From: Paracentrotus lividus
Taxonomy: Eukaryota; Echinodermata; Echinoidea; Camarodonta; Echinidae
NCBI GenBank assembly: GCA_940671915.1
Contig: CALNVZ010003433.1
Span: 20,825,916-20,889,915, forward strand
Length of the DNA stretch: 64,000 bases
Direction: 5' to 3'
Numbering within the stretch: position 1 is the stretch's first letter; each line of letters begins with the position of its first letter. Below the pieces are notes generated by a model, which searched no databases, was not told where the DNA came from, and saw nothing but the letters and a program-made list of their open reading frames with translations. Of the stretch, positions 22,701 through 30,000 are shown one piece after another. Made by a program: the position numbers and the translations under genes.

Positions 22701-23641
22701 AACAAGATTGAACAGGAATTCAAATCCCTCTTCACAGGTCAGTCTCTATTACTCTTCACACTTTGGGCCTGTTTCACGGAGAGTTACGCATGACTTTAAA
22801 GTCAAAGTTAAATTCCAGCCGCATCATAAATTTAATGTGCGATCTCAATGACAGATTCTCAAAAGCGCAAATCCTGTGTGCATGATCTGACCAGTTAATT
22901 AATGCATGATACCATATGCAACCAAGAATTTAAGTGCGACTTCAATGATGCATAACTCTTTTTGAAACAGGCCCCGAATGTGCCTGCCACATGAACACTA
23001 CGCAAGGCTGTAATGTATCTACTGAAGGCCCTAATAAATGTGATTCATATAATTTCTTCGTTTTTTCTCCCAGGAATAAATTTTTCATCTTGGTTAAGGC
23101 AACTTACCTAAAGAAAAAGCCTGTGTGAACGACGCATAGCGGCACTTTAAAGCGGATGTACTTATCCCCTCCTATTAAGTTGATGGAAGAATAATAGGGG
23201 ATCGGTATATCTAGCATATAATCCTGCTGTGCGACATTCATGCAGGTGGCCGCTGCTTTATCTTTTGGTAAAGCGCCTAAATCGATCTGTGCTCAAACTG
23301 AATCCATGAAGAGATTGTGGTAGACAAAATTTCTAAGCACTTTTCCAACAGAGAGAATTGTATTTCATGTATTTACTCTCTTGAATTCATGTGTTTTCTT
23401 ATTTTTGTTGAAACACCACTGGAATCCAAATTTCTGTGTAACTTTGTTTACAAAGACCTAATAAAATATGTTGTGTCTTGTAACTTGTAATGCTTGCAAC
23501 TAGACACATCTGATATGATTTTTTTTATCTGCAGATACTATCCAAGGAGGAAACTTAGCCAGTATATCAAATCGTGTGAAGAAAGTAATCGATAGTGAGC
23601 AGCGCAAACCAATCTGGATACCATCAAGCCAGCAACTCTAG
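395..23641 (+). CDS. DLG5: DLG5-like MAGUK scaffold protein (21 exons, 5' partial)
   Basis: DLG5 is a membrane-associated guanylate kinase scaffold for cell polarity, junctions and vesicle delivery (family knowledge). The exons are 395-1728, 2134-2339, 5823-5955, 6425-6552, 7021-7126, 7735-7905, 9053-11450, 12044-12155, 12927-13083, 13777-13879, 14398-14533, 17546-17735, 18384-18495, 19083-19305, 19945-20144, 20674-20715, 21108-21209, 21547-21674, 22226-22338, 22628-22737 and 23535-23641. All have AG/GT borders and matching phases. Joined, they give 2102 codons plus stop, starting mid-codon. Approximate residues from the first full codon: coiled coil 45-515, PDZ1 560-640, PDZ2 645-735, disordered linker 735-1525, PDZ3 1530-1612, PDZ4 1675-1760, SH3 1772-1838, GK-like 1915-2100. 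Strong anchors to vertebrate DLG5 are NAKRLRDWAF, KVDKGSVADGRL, SAAAKEGSL, the GQIPSK motif of the SH3, and the IQGG and LWIP-like C-terminus. The true N-terminus lies upstream. The protein is longer than human DLG5 (about 1.9 kaa), mainly because of the linker. Confidence 0.95.
1772..1883 (+). repeat. Imperfect tandem duplication in intron
   Basis: A segment beginning AATGTGAAAACAACAAACC occurs at 1772 and again at 1835, and both copies run into a shared ACTTCTATAGAAGATCT. The unit is about 63 bp, with a small internal deletion in the second copy. Confidence 0.85.
2134..2339 (+). CDS. DLG5: DLG5 exon 2: end of coiled coil
   Basis: Encodes 68 codons plus a split arginine. It includes ENAKRLRDWAFMERDKIVA, one of the most recognisable DLG5 stretches, just before the PDZ region. 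The acceptor is TTTCCAG and the donor GTAAGTAA; the exon leaves in phase 2. Confidence 0.95.
2938..3302 (+). repeat. About 183-bp tandem duplication in DLG5 intron 2
   Basis: Two diverged units start near 2941 and 3124. Both contain CAAGGAATAACCCATACAAT, then a GGTAAG-TTTACACTCA segment, a CCAGAGGG-CGTTAAAC segment and an ACAATGACAG-type end. The duplication is clear, but no function is visible. Confidence 0.85.
3936..3965. promoter_or_regulatory. Pair of CACGTG E-boxes in DLG5 intron 2
   Basis: Perfect CACGTG palindromes lie at 3936-3941 and 3960-3965 within a locally GC-richer island (about 3895-4030) of an AT-rich intron. CACGTG is the canonical bHLH/bZIP E-box. Spacing and context suggest a possible intronic regulatory site, but no function can be shown from sequence. 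Confidence 0.25.
4840..5822 (+). repeat. Degenerate tandem copies ending in decoy exon 3 acceptors
   Basis: Three stretches end in near-identical acceptor plus exon-start sequence. The CAGACAAAATGTGATCCAG block appears at about 5323-5340, as CAGACAAATTATGATCCAGC at about 5446-5465, and as the real one at 5820-5838. The upstream parts also match: a GAGTATGAAGAGCTA segment occurs at about 5254 and 5521, and a TTGCTAGAAACTTTTAT segment at about 4859 and 5619. The last segment recurs near 13938, so it is dispersed as well. Only the final acceptor is followed by an open, conserved DLG5 frame. Confidence 0.8.
5823..5955 (+). CDS. DLG5: DLG5 exon 3: linker before PDZ1
   Basis: Encodes QNVIQQEEKEARMRQL and then SRDSAIDADSQEWQMEM, which aligns with the conserved HDSAIDTDSMEWE-type segment of vertebrate DLG5. 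The exon enters in phase 2 (AG+A gives Arg) and ends in phase 0 before GTAGGATC. Confidence 0.93.
6151..6300 (+). mobile_element. Degenerate tRNA-headed SINE in DLG5 intron
   Basis: Contains an A-box-like ATGGTGTAGTGGTTT and a B-box-like GATGGGTCAAAGCCCAG at tRNA-like spacing, followed by a GGCAAGACATTAATCTACA body. A weaker partial head (GTGTCATGGTGCAGAGGT) lies just upstream at about 6019. There is no clear cloverleaf with a proper acceptor stem, so this reads as a SINE and not a tRNA gene. Confidence 0.5.
6425..6552 (+). CDS. DLG5: DLG5 exon 4: PDZ1, first half
   Basis: Encodes MTMLGFDIGD (carboxylate-binding loop LGF) and VVITKVDKGSVADGRLK, closely matching DLG5 PDZ1. Ends in phase 2 before GTATGTAG. 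Confidence 0.95.
7021..7126 (+). CDS. DLG5: DLG5 exon 5: PDZ1, second half
   Basis: Encodes VNDCVVKVNDVDLTN and later AVQAVKDSRGILNM, the second half of PDZ1. Acceptor is TGTACCCAG and donor GTAAGGAT; phase 2 in, phase 0 out. Confidence 0.94.
7205..7265 (+). mobile_element. tRNA-like SINE head in DLG5 intron
   Basis: TGGTAGAGCATCTG (A-box-like) is followed by GGTTTCGAATCC (B-box-like), spaced as in a tRNA promoter. No acceptor-stem pairing is evident and a short A/T-rich tail follows. Best read as a tRNA-derived SINE fragment. Confidence 0.5.
7735..7905 (+). CDS. DLG5: DLG5 exon 6: end of PDZ1 and first part of PDZ2
   Basis: Begins VVKRRRPS, the conserved end of PDZ1, then HGLVLDNGIFISRIVPGSA and AKEGSLLPGDRILY of PDZ2. 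Phase 0 on both sides, so it is a symmetrical exon. The donor is GTGAGTATT. Reading through the donor gives only a few more codons before a stop. Confidence 0.94.
8136..8748. mobile_element. MITE with long terminal inverted repeats (intronic)
   Basis: The left end TTAAAGGAGGAGTCCGGGCT is matched inversely by a right end in AGCCCGGATGAGTCCTTTAA. The inverted similarity continues inward for over 100 bp (for example AAATTTCATCAAAATCGG on the left against CCGATTTTGATGAAATTTT on the right). No transposase frame is present. It is a non-autonomous foldback/MITE element between exons 6 and 7. Confidence 0.85.
9053..11450 (+). CDS. DLG5: DLG5 exon 7: end of PDZ2 plus long disordered linker
   Basis: This 2.4-kb exon opens with VDGCLVENKS, completing PDZ2 (through HESVLLNIVRV). 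It then encodes about 760 residues rich in S, N, H, P and Q with no folded domain, corresponding to the PDZ2-PDZ3 linker of DLG5. A basic cluster (GRKRARRRG, near 10447-10473) could be a nuclear-localisation or phosphoinositide-binding patch (inference). Ends in phase 1 before GTAAGTTG. The linker is longer than the vertebrate one and explains most of the size difference. Confidence 0.93.
11451..12043 (+). other. DLG5 intron 7 with a short telomere-like tract
   Basis: No coding signal. A GGGTAGGGTTAGGGTTG tract near 11765 resembles TTAGGG repeats. Similar short tracts occur near 3567 and 62402, so it is probably ordinary intronic simple sequence. Confidence 0.5.
12044..12155 (+). CDS. DLG5: DLG5 exon 8: Ser/Pro linker before PDZ3
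   Basis: Encodes SINSDHSSPTSPSVIDDSP and a valine-rich end, a low-complexity linker. Phase 1 in, phase 2 out, with acceptor TTCTCCAG and donor GTAGGTAT. The inclusion is supported by phase compatibility with both neighbours. Confidence 0.85.
12470..12585 (+). repeat. Partial decoy copies of the exon 9 5' edge
   Basis: TTTGTTGATAGTGGACCAAA, the acceptor and first codons of exon 9, also occurs at about 12475-12493. There it is followed by a recognisable decayed copy of the next about 50 bases (AGATAGAGATTGAATGAATC). A shorter copy (TTTGATAGTGGACCAAATTT) lies at about 12558. Neither continues as an open PDZ frame. Confidence 0.8.
12582..12912 (+). mobile_element. tRNA-derived SINE with LINE-type 3' tail
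   Basis: The head has an A-box in CATAGTCTAGTGGTCATATC and a B-box in GTGGGTTCAGTCCCCGG. The body runs through GGGCATGGGCG and GGGTACCCGGTAGGAATG. The 3' part is TGTAAAGCACTTAGAG, then AGGTGCTATATAAGAAG, then an ATT-repeat tail. That tail type is shared with the LINE fragment at 62943-63370, as expected of a SINE mobilised by a partner LINE. A related head lies in minus orientation near 55118-55186. Confidence 0.85.
12927..13083 (+). CDS. DLG5: DLG5 exon 9: PDZ3, first part
   Basis: Encodes GLGFSIKEGGGIFVNTVTEG with the canonical GLGF loop, then GGLKYGDQILE. Phase 2 in, phase 0 out. The acceptor (TTGTTGATAG) is weak and T-poor, and it is the same sequence that is duplicated upstream. Confidence 0.93.
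13777..13879 (+). CDS. DLG5: DLG5 exon 10: PDZ3, second part
   Basis: Encodes VNGINLRQATYDNAVQIL and ICIKAQYNRN, matching the FNGINLRSAT and LAQYNP signature of DLG5 PDZ3. Phase 0 in, phase 1 out before GTGAGTCG. Confidence 0.95.
13930..14040 (+). repeat. Dispersed repeat copy (TTGCTAGAAACTTTT family)
   Basis: GGCCCTGTTGCTAGAAACTT followed by GATTCTGGGGTTTATTTCAT matches segments at about 5612-5770 and, more weakly, 4850-4960 in intron 2. Dispersal within the same gene suggests a small repeat family. Confidence 0.65.
14398..14533 (+). CDS. DLG5: DLG5 exon 11: Ser/Thr/Pro linker between PDZ3 and PDZ4
   Basis: Encodes KIGDDHRDSMCSSTQS, then a T/P/S-rich run ending PRASRTQ plus a split codon. 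Phase 1 in, phase 2 out before a strong GTAAGTTT donor. It is the founder of the tandem array that follows immediately downstream. Confidence 0.9.
14425..15290 (+). repeat. Six-copy tandem array of exon 11 and its donor
   Basis: Copies follow TTCCAG boundaries at 14434 (inside exon 11), 14596, 14728, 14867, 15039 and 15185; spacing is 132-172 bp. Each contains CTATTGCATCTCAAACCA (with small variants), an ACC-AG-ACCAA-TCAC segment and CCAAGGGCTAGCAG, and all but the truncated last end in AAAGG(T) with GTAAGT or GTTAGT. In frame, copies 2, 3 and 6 meet a TAG soon after the boundary. Copy 5 has lost one base near its end, shifting its phase. Copy 4 (14868-14966) remains open and phase-compatible. 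Confidence 0.92.
14868..14966 (+). CDS. DLG5: Candidate duplicated DLG5 cassette exon (copy 4 of array)
   Basis: The segment is preceded by GTTTGTGTTTTCCAG and followed by GTTAGTTT. It is 99 nt long, enters and leaves in phase 2, and encodes RPQSTPIASQTSTRTNSP followed by TPTITPPTPRASRTQ. It could be included or skipped without changing the downstream frame. Whether it is spliced is unknown. The donor is weaker than that of exon 11 (GTTAGT against GTAAGT). Confidence 0.35.
15553..16293. mobile_element. piggyBac-like MITE with TTAA-type flank
   Basis: TIRs are CCCTAAAAAGACTGGG on the left and CCCAGTCTTTTTAGGG on the right. The left flank is TTAA and the right flank TTCA, a one-base departure from the TTAA duplication typical of piggyBac. 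The CCCTA-plus-AAAGA start also resembles that superfamily. Inner G/C homopolymers with GCTCATTCAGCC and GGCTGAATCAGCC form a second inverted pair. No transposase is present. Confidence 0.75.
16721..16798 (+). CDS. DLG5: Candidate small optional DLG5 exon
   Basis: Preceded by TAAGTACTGCTTCCAG and followed by a perfect GTAAGT donor. The segment enters and leaves in phase 2, is open, and would encode SDSEDDLATVDISREVANFH and IKKSLS. It fits between exon 11 (phase 2 out) and exon 12 (phase 2 in). A second GTAAGT four bases upstream would break the frame. No homologous segment of DLG5 is recognised, so this rests on splice signals and frame only. Confidence 0.35.
17546..17735 (+). CDS. DLG5: DLG5 exon 12: PDZ4, first part
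   Basis: Encodes EEPRFVFLTKSGGSLGIRMY and GGNKVGIFVSEIEPMSPA, then KPDGLRVGDHILE, aligned to the EPRVVFIKK start of DLG5 PDZ4. The binding loop is SLGI. Phase 2 in, phase 0 out before GTGAGGGA. Confidence 0.95.
18384..18495 (+). CDS. DLG5: DLG5 exon 13: PDZ4, second part
   Basis: Encodes YNGVNLRNATAEKASIELQK and RSFLVQYNLS, matching the end of DLG5 PDZ4 (LKVQYRP in human). Phase 0 in, phase 1 out before GTGAGTGA. Confidence 0.94.
18915..19008 (+). repeat. Partial duplicate of exon 14 with its acceptor
   Basis: The 66 bases from 18943 onward match the start of exon 14 with one difference (TGT for TGC), then diverge at 19009. The preceding CATCATCCAG also resembles the real CGTCATCCAG. The two copies are 140 bp apart, not a multiple of three, so use of the upstream acceptor with read-through would shift the frame and lose the SH3. 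Confidence 0.92.
19083..19305 (+). CDS. DLG5: DLG5 exon 14: SH3 domain
   Basis: Encodes DELYIKALVDFSAEKEGQLS, FKREDILVVEDT, then GVWIAWPINPEGKK and GGGQIPSKT. ALVDF replaces the classical ALYDY and GQIPSK is the SH3 end motif seen in DLG5. Phase 1 in, phase 2 out before GTGAGTGT. Confidence 0.96.
19945..20144 (+). CDS. DLG5: DLG5 exon 15: basic hinge between SH3 and GK
   Basis: Encodes REVVRRRLLSEG, then SSRRSSGPARRSFLKRKKKH and a serine-rich end. It matches the ARRSFFRRKHKHKRSGSKD hinge of vertebrate DLG5. The strongly basic run may contact membranes or partners (inference). Phase 2 in, phase 1 out before GTATTGGT. Confidence 0.94.
20316..20469 (+). repeat. Perfect 77-bp tandem duplication in intron 15
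   Basis: Two identical 77-bp units, 20316-20392 and 20393-20469, each start TTATGTGTGGGTACTGTAA. No differences were seen, so the duplication is recent or an assembly artefact. Confidence 0.93.
20674..20715 (+). CDS. DLG5: DLG5 exon 16: microexon before the GK domain
   Basis: Only 42 nt, encoding DANVPTYLRVEPLD. Acceptor is TTTATTACAG and donor GTAAGTTT; phase 1 on both sides. The position matches the SLAYQRVQKVD segment that leads into the DLG5 GK-like domain. Confidence 0.85.
21108..21209 (+). CDS. DLG5: DLG5 exon 17: GK-like domain, start
   Basis: Encodes HIKRPVILLGALVEKVALKM and a short end KYLKAYP. RPVILLGAL matches RPVLILGPLLD in human DLG5. The P-loop lysine and glycine pattern of active guanylate kinases is missing, as in other MAGUK GK domains, which bind proteins and do not convert GMP. 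Confidence 0.94.
21547..21674 (+). CDS. DLG5: DLG5 exon 18: GK-like domain, middle
   Basis: Encodes IVQSTTHLLEKDIENGLILE and FLRKDGMFEVINTSDVKDIC, aligned to ASQQAIERGVKDCLFVDYK and the HFDVTTVASIKEI segments. Phase 1 in, phase 0 out before GTATGTGA. Confidence 0.93.
22226..22338 (+). CDS. DLG5: DLG5 exon 19: GK-like domain
   Basis: Encodes GCHCILNGMNPHVAERLQRL, then HPIVIFVKFKTIKNIK. It matches HCLLDIAPHAIERLHHM and YPIVIFIHYKSAKHIK. Phase 0 in, phase 2 out before GTAAGTAG. Confidence 0.95.
22628..22737 (+). CDS. DLG5: DLG5 exon 20: GK-like domain
   Basis: Encodes EQKDPYFLREKVTQKQAKEL and an E/Q-rich helix ending FKSLFT. It matches EQRDPIYLRDKVTQRHSKEQ. Phase 2 in, phase 1 out before GTCAGTCT. 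Confidence 0.95.
22765..22974. mobile_element. Small MITE in DLG5 intron 20
   Basis: GGGCCTGTTTCACGGAGAGT on the left pairs with AACTCTTTTTGAAACAGGCC on the right. The body contains an ACTTTAAAGTCAAAGTTA palindrome. There is no coding capacity and the size is about 210 bp. Confidence 0.8.
23535..23641 (+). CDS. DLG5: DLG5 exon 21: C-terminus and stop
   Basis: Encodes TIQGGNLASISNRVKKVIDS and EQRKPIWIPSSQQL, then TAG at 23639-23641. It matches the VIQGGALSSI and KVLWIPACPL end of human DLG5. The acceptor is a T-run followed by ATCTGCAG. Confidence 0.96.
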
Positions 23642-26600
23642 AAATTAATGACATTGTTATTGTGATGGTCAATTATATGATGAGAATCAACCACTGGAAG
23701 CTCGCAGACACAAATCTGACACCAAGAATGACTAAATAGTAGACACAAATGTCTGGCTGCAGTGTTGGCTAGCAGATGTTCATCTGATATTAGTCTGACA
23801 AAGGCCAATTGCAGGTGTCAGACAATAAGTTAACCATGTTCAACAGATCTGAGTCTGATATCAATGAATCATGGCCTACAGACATCAGTCTCATATCAGT
23901 CAATCATCATAGCCAACAGATACTAGTCTGATATCAATGAATCCTGGCGAACGGACATTAGGTCTGGCATCAGTCAATTACAGCTGATACATGTAAGCAA
24001 TTGGATATCAACCATGCAGTCACAGCCAACAGAAAGAGTATGATATCAACCAGTCACATTGAGTCGACACAAGTGTTTTGCAACAGTCTTTACTAACAGA
24101 CATTAGTCTGATATCAGTCTGGTATTAGACTGATATCAACCAATCACAGCCAGCTTATCAGACAGGAGCCCGTCACATCTAGCATACTTCAATCTGACAC
24201 CCATTGTGGATGACATCGAAAGTTTTTAAGTATCATCATGGCTAAATGCTTTACTCTACTTTTCATTCAACAATTTATGGTTTATGCAGATTCATGTATA
24301 GCAAATAGGAGACACACAAAGGAAGAAAGAGATACGGCATCGATACAAACATTATTTGCCTATGAGGAGAAAAGAACTTATAGCAAATATCCACAACAGA
24401 AGGCAAAATCGTAATAAAAGCTGGGCAATACCCGGGTCTTAAGAACCCTGTGAAATATTGGATAGGACATTTGTGGTAAATAAGGTCGAAGTTGTGTCGA
24501 TTCTCACCTATTTTTGTTGCAAAGGATGCTATTTTGTTTGTTAACTGACACATGATTCAGTCCTTGTGACTATTGATTTATATGACTTTTGGTATCGAGG
24601 TGGTTAATTGCACTGTTCATTAGTGAATTTCATGTTTTTTCAGCATGGAAAATATAATTTTGGTGAATCTTGGGATCAATCATATACAACTGCAACAACA
24701 AATCAATGTTTAGTTCCTACATTGTTGTACATTATCAAAATGAGCCTATCGAGAATACATACTGTGTTATTATTTGACGCTTTAGTATTTCAAATATAAC
24801 TTAATCTTGCAGTCGAACACATGGTAATTTAAACCCATTTGGAGTTGTGATCGTGAGCGATTAAATCTGTTTTTGGATAAAAATACTAAAAGGGTGTATA
24901 TGAAATAAAATGACTTTAAAGTCGAGATCAACTTTATCAATTCAAAAAGAAATATTTATGATGTGCGGATCAAAATTCTGCTTATTTAATCTCCGAGGTA
25001 TTTTTGAACCAATTATGTTTGTCAAAAATTAAAAACAACTAAAAGGTTTCACATATACTTCATTCTCTTGACTTTCATGATTATGTTTTTTGCTCCAACT
25101 TACTTAGTACAGTTGCAGTTGTAAGTGAATGATCCGATGCACAGGTACATGTATTTAGCTTTAATACTCTGAAATAAAACTCTGTGTGTTGTGCCAGGGG
25201 TCGACACATTCAAAGTATCTACAGATGAACTGCCAAATGACCTTCGATTTTTGTTTTCTTTTAGAGGAAATTTAATAAATATTACAACAATTTTCATTAA
25301 TGTCAATAAATTCATCAAGGGCTTTCATTATATTTGTATTCTTTAGTTTGAATCATGACTGCCAAATTTTTGTTTGAAGAAATTCATGGAGTATTTAATT
25401 TTTTTGCACCGTGTAAAGCGCTGCATCAATAGCAAATCTGCGTCAAGATGAAATATGATAGAGATGATGTTATCACTTGCATCACTCTATTTGAAGAAAA
25501 ATAATGAGTTTCAAAGAAGTGTTAAAGTCATATTATGGTCTTATTTTTCCTAGGTATTTCATCCAGAAACTAACCATGCACATAATGTATACTACACTTC
25601 TGGAAATGAGACTTCGACTTTCAGACTTACAGTGTTCTTTTGAAATAAAAGGCTTGGAGCAGATTTTAATGAAAAATGTATTTCAATCATCTATTATGAT
25701 AAAACCATTTCCTTGCCTTTGTATGTAATGAAATAGTATGTTTATAATGTGTATAACGTGAGATATATACATGTACATTTATGTAGCGGCCATCCCTGTG
25801 TTATATATTGTCATTAATATGAGTACATATAACATGTGTGCAATGACATTTTCAGATGGTATGTAAGCACATAAGCAGGTCTCTAGACTATTCTAAGTCT
25901 ATGGTCCATAACAGTAGTGGATCCAGTGACAGCTCGGACAAAGGATGTTATCAGCACATGCCCAAGCATAATAGAGCTGTTAATGTCTCCAAATATAATT
26001 GGGCCGATTAATTCCTTAGTTAAAGATGATGCTTGATCCGCGCCTGCCATGACAGTGGTAGATTCTATGTCCACAGGGCCTATATTAGATTATGAATTTT
26101 GTAGGGTCCGTATTGATAAGTGAGTTGTACATGTTTATTGGATTCTTGTGTAAAAGGAATGGGTCTACAAGGCCCAGTTGATAGTGCAGTAGTAGTTTAA
26201 GCAAACTGGTTGTAAAATGTGAGTTTTGGAAAAAATCATAGTTTGTGGCAGTGTGTTCTATTTGCTGTTAGGAGTTATGGTATGTATAATGGTCACACTG
26301 TTTAAACTTTTGAATCATGGATTTAAAATGGAATACGGCCAGATTATGAGAACTTTGCACACAGTCTTTGGTTGTGTTCACATTGTACTAGGACTGAATG
26401 AAGTTTCTGTGTGGTTTGTGACACTTGTGTGAACGCAATTTGATGAAACGTAAGATGACTTTCAATATGCTTGCCTTAAGATCAATTGTTTGTGTTTATG
26501 GATAAATGGAAAAAGAAATAAATTGTGATGAATATTAAGTGTTAGGATTCTGAATTGAATCCATGTTGAGTGTATTCAAGATGAAATCAATTTTTCCTTC

Positions 26601-27000
26601 TCTTGCAATTTATATATTCACTCAAAGATTAATTTAATACATAAGGACATAATATTTTGTCTGATAATCTGTATATTTAGCATGCATTGATAATATGTAG
26701 ATTTTTTTTTTCTTTTGTGATGAAGAATTAGAAATATTTTGACTGAAAAGAAACCAACTTTTATGGTGTTGTATGTTTATAGAAAGTGAAATGTACATAA
26801 TTCATGGTATTTTGATGAACTTTTTTTTTTCATTAAAAACAAAAAAAATTTGCAACATCGTAAAGATGGTATTGCTTGCCCCTTGCATTGAAGCCGTAAT
26901 TGCAAGTGAAAGAAATATAAATATATATATATTTTAGTAGAATAATGTAGGGGTAAAAGTACAAGAAATCATGGAATTCTTTTTTTTTTTATTGATACCT
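23642..27000 (+). other. DLG5 3' UTR and downstream region
   Basis: No recognised coding sequence. The 3' end of the transcript cannot be fixed from sequence alone: several AATAAA hexamers occur, including 24413-24418, near 25173, near 25640 and 26517-26522. Much of the stretch is AT-rich with short poly-T and poly-A runs. Small open frames here show no domain and are unconvincing. Confidence 0.6.
23770..24165 (+). repeat. Degenerate repeat array in the DLG5 3' region
   Basis: About ten diverged units share AGTCTGATATCA with (A/C)AATCA and AGCCAACAGACA spacers, roughly 35-50 bp each. The repeating GATATC core makes local palindromes; for example, AGTCTGATATCAGTCT near 24106 faces AGACTGATATCAACC. 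Confidence 0.75.
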
Positions 27001-30000
27001 TTTTGAAAATGTATTATCAAGTCCAGATTAAATTTTTCATTTGCTTTGAACTTGGCTGGTAAGCATGGTAATTTCAGTTTCAATGTTCTTTTTCAACAAA
27101 AGACATTTATAAGTATTGTGATAGTAATGAATCGCATGTGAAAATGTTTTGTTATCGACATGCATTTCTGAATCGCATTGGTCAGCCTCTAGTGGAAAAT
27201 ACAGTTTTACTCGCTTTTAGGTTATTGCCTCTGGCTATTTAGGCAGTGACAACTAAAATGAAATATGACTACTAAAGTGTGCAGATTAAGTACAATCGTG
27301 ATATCATTTAATGTTAACAAGCAAAATTTCACAGTCACAAGGACCTCGTTATAAAGAGTCTCCAGTGTAGCAGCAATTCTAATATACTTAAGAACTTTGA
27401 TCATAAGAGTGTGTACATACAAACAGTACTTACCAATTCTCTCTCTTTCTATAGGAAACTGTTTAGTATGTCATCTTCTGATCTTTCGACACCACTGCCT
27501 AAACATTCATCGGTCTTAGGGTTGTTTCTTGCCCTGGCTTATTAGTCTCTGTTGCTCTTTATTTTCAAACCAAAGATCTCAAACAATCACAAATTCATTT
27601 TCTTTAATTTGTGCGTTTTTTATGCAGATTTATGTTAATTGTGTGTATGTCACATGACTGATTTTTTTTCTCAAGGGCGTATTTCATGGGTGATTTATTT
27701 CATTTTCTTTGGCCTACTTAAGCATGTTCCGAATAGTCTACTGCAATATCTTTTGCGGTTTCTATGCTGAATTTTTTAATTTGAATTGCTTTGGATTGCT
27801 TGCATTTTTGCTTCCCCTTTTTTTTCCCCCAAGTCTGTGGATTAAAAAACAAATTAAGACATGAGATGTATTGTTTGCCAAGAATAATTTGTTTTCATTT
27901 TTTTTTTATTTATAGTGTTATTAACTAAAGATATCTTACAGAAGTAAGAATTATGGTATAGGTATGTACATTTCTTTTTTTTTTTCAAATTGAGTATGTA
28001 TAGGTTAGAATTTCACAGAGAATCGATAAGAGTGCAGTTGATTATCTGTTGGTTCTCTCTTTTTTCAGACTTTTTTTTCTTTTTATTGTTTTTGCTGCGA
28101 ATAAATCGTGCTGACAGAGTAAATGATAAAGTTTACAGCTTTCTTTGATGTGTGTTTTATAGTAGTAAGTGCAGTTAGTGTTATGTGAAACTTCTTAGAT
28201 GTGTTCTATCCATCTATGCAAAGAAAAAACCTAAAATTTCCTTAAATTAGTACCTTTTATGAATTAGCGTGTATAGAGAGCGAAAGAGGGAGAGAAAAAG
28301 AGAGGTAAAAAGAAATTTAAAAAAGGAGAGGAAAAGAGAGAACGAGAGAGAGAAATATTGATTCAAAGAGAGATTGGGGTGAGAGAGGGATAAATAAAAG
28401 GGGAGATGGATGGAGGAAGAGATAGAGATAGAGAGAGAGGGGGAGGGAAATAAGAGTGAGAGAGACAAATTTAAAAATAAAAGAAGAAACGTGGGTAGAG
28501 GAAGAGAGAGGGAAATAAAATGAAAGAAAGATGAGTATATGAAGAGATAGTGGGAGAGACAAAGATAAAAGGAACGAAGAAAAGTGGGTGGAGAGAATGG
28601 AAAATACAACACGGAGAAAAACGGGTAGAAGAAACGGAGAGAGAGAGAGAGAGAGAGAGTGGGAGAAAGAAAGAAATGTGTAGAAGAAGAATGTGGGAAA
28701 GAGATAATTTAATGACATAAGGTCAGAAAGTTGATTATGTAATTCTCTTTTAAAATCAATTATTACGTTTAATATTACCCAAAAAAAAGAAGAATACATG
28801 TATAAAAAGGAACATTATACAGATGAAATTTGCTGATGAAGAATGATCAAATGAAATGCATGCATTCTGTGCTTCTAATGTCAAAACATATATCTTTTGC
28901 ATTAAGTCATGCAACATTCCTTTGGCCTTTAGTGTTAGAGCTTGAGGGTTTCACCATGATATTAATTTATAAAGAAAATTATATCTAGAAATATATGAAT
29001 TCTTGATTCAGATCCTGTAAACATAGAGTGAAACAGCGGCTCCAGATAGATGTGTTGATATTTGGCAATAATACCATAACACTGTGTAAAATTGAAGAAA
29101 AATTATGTCAATACGCAAATAGACACACATAAACATACATCTTGAGATGAAAGTTCATAAATGTCTTGAATGGACCCTTATTCTGGGAATTACCTCTGCC
29201 GTCAATGAGTGCTCGCTAAAAATAGCTCATTACTCGTTATTGGGAATCCCAATGTATAATAACTACATACAATATACAGGTAACATGTTTAATGTTTTGA
29301 TGCGGCTCATATCCTAATAAGTTATTGCACTTGCGTGTCATTCTTTTCTACGTTTCATTTGAAGCCCAAGGATACCCAAAAGAAAGAGAAGAAAAAGTTT
29401 GTTATAATCGCTTTATGGAAGCCCAAGTTTAGCATTAAAAAAGAGAAGAAAGTTTAATATAATCACTTTGAAGCCCCGCCCCCACTCCATATCTGACTGG
29501 AGAGGACCGGCATTATTTTCAAGATGCGCATGTTATAAGCGAGCTTCAAAACTGGCTTTACAGTGAAAAACAAGAGTTACGTTAATAATGATATATCACT
29601 TGATTAATAATGCATTCATTAATTCTAAACGACCGTCATCCCTTAATTTGCACAAAAAAATAGTCATGCTTTCAGATGAAATTTCGGCCCAAAAATGAAA
29701 TAAAAAATCATCATCAGCTGTACAATATAGAGGCCCATCATAAAATCCTTTTCGCTTTTTGTACCTGCAATATATGATTATTATTTCAAATTATAAACAA
29801 AGTAAACAACGGGCACCTGAGCAAAAGGGCGACAAGCTTCTCTAAAAAGTGCTAAATTATTTGAGTGATACTTGTTATATATTACTCGCTTTTTTGTGCG
29901 CAAAACACAGGCGGGGTTCCTGGATTTTATTTATTATTTATTTCTTATACACCATGATGATGATTCTTCTTCCTTCCTTCCTTTAAAAATTTTTTTTTTA

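Noticed and set aside
28247..28799. Two minus-strand frames of 121 and 160 codons rich in S, L and F
   Set aside because: They are translations of the polypurine tract and lack complexity.
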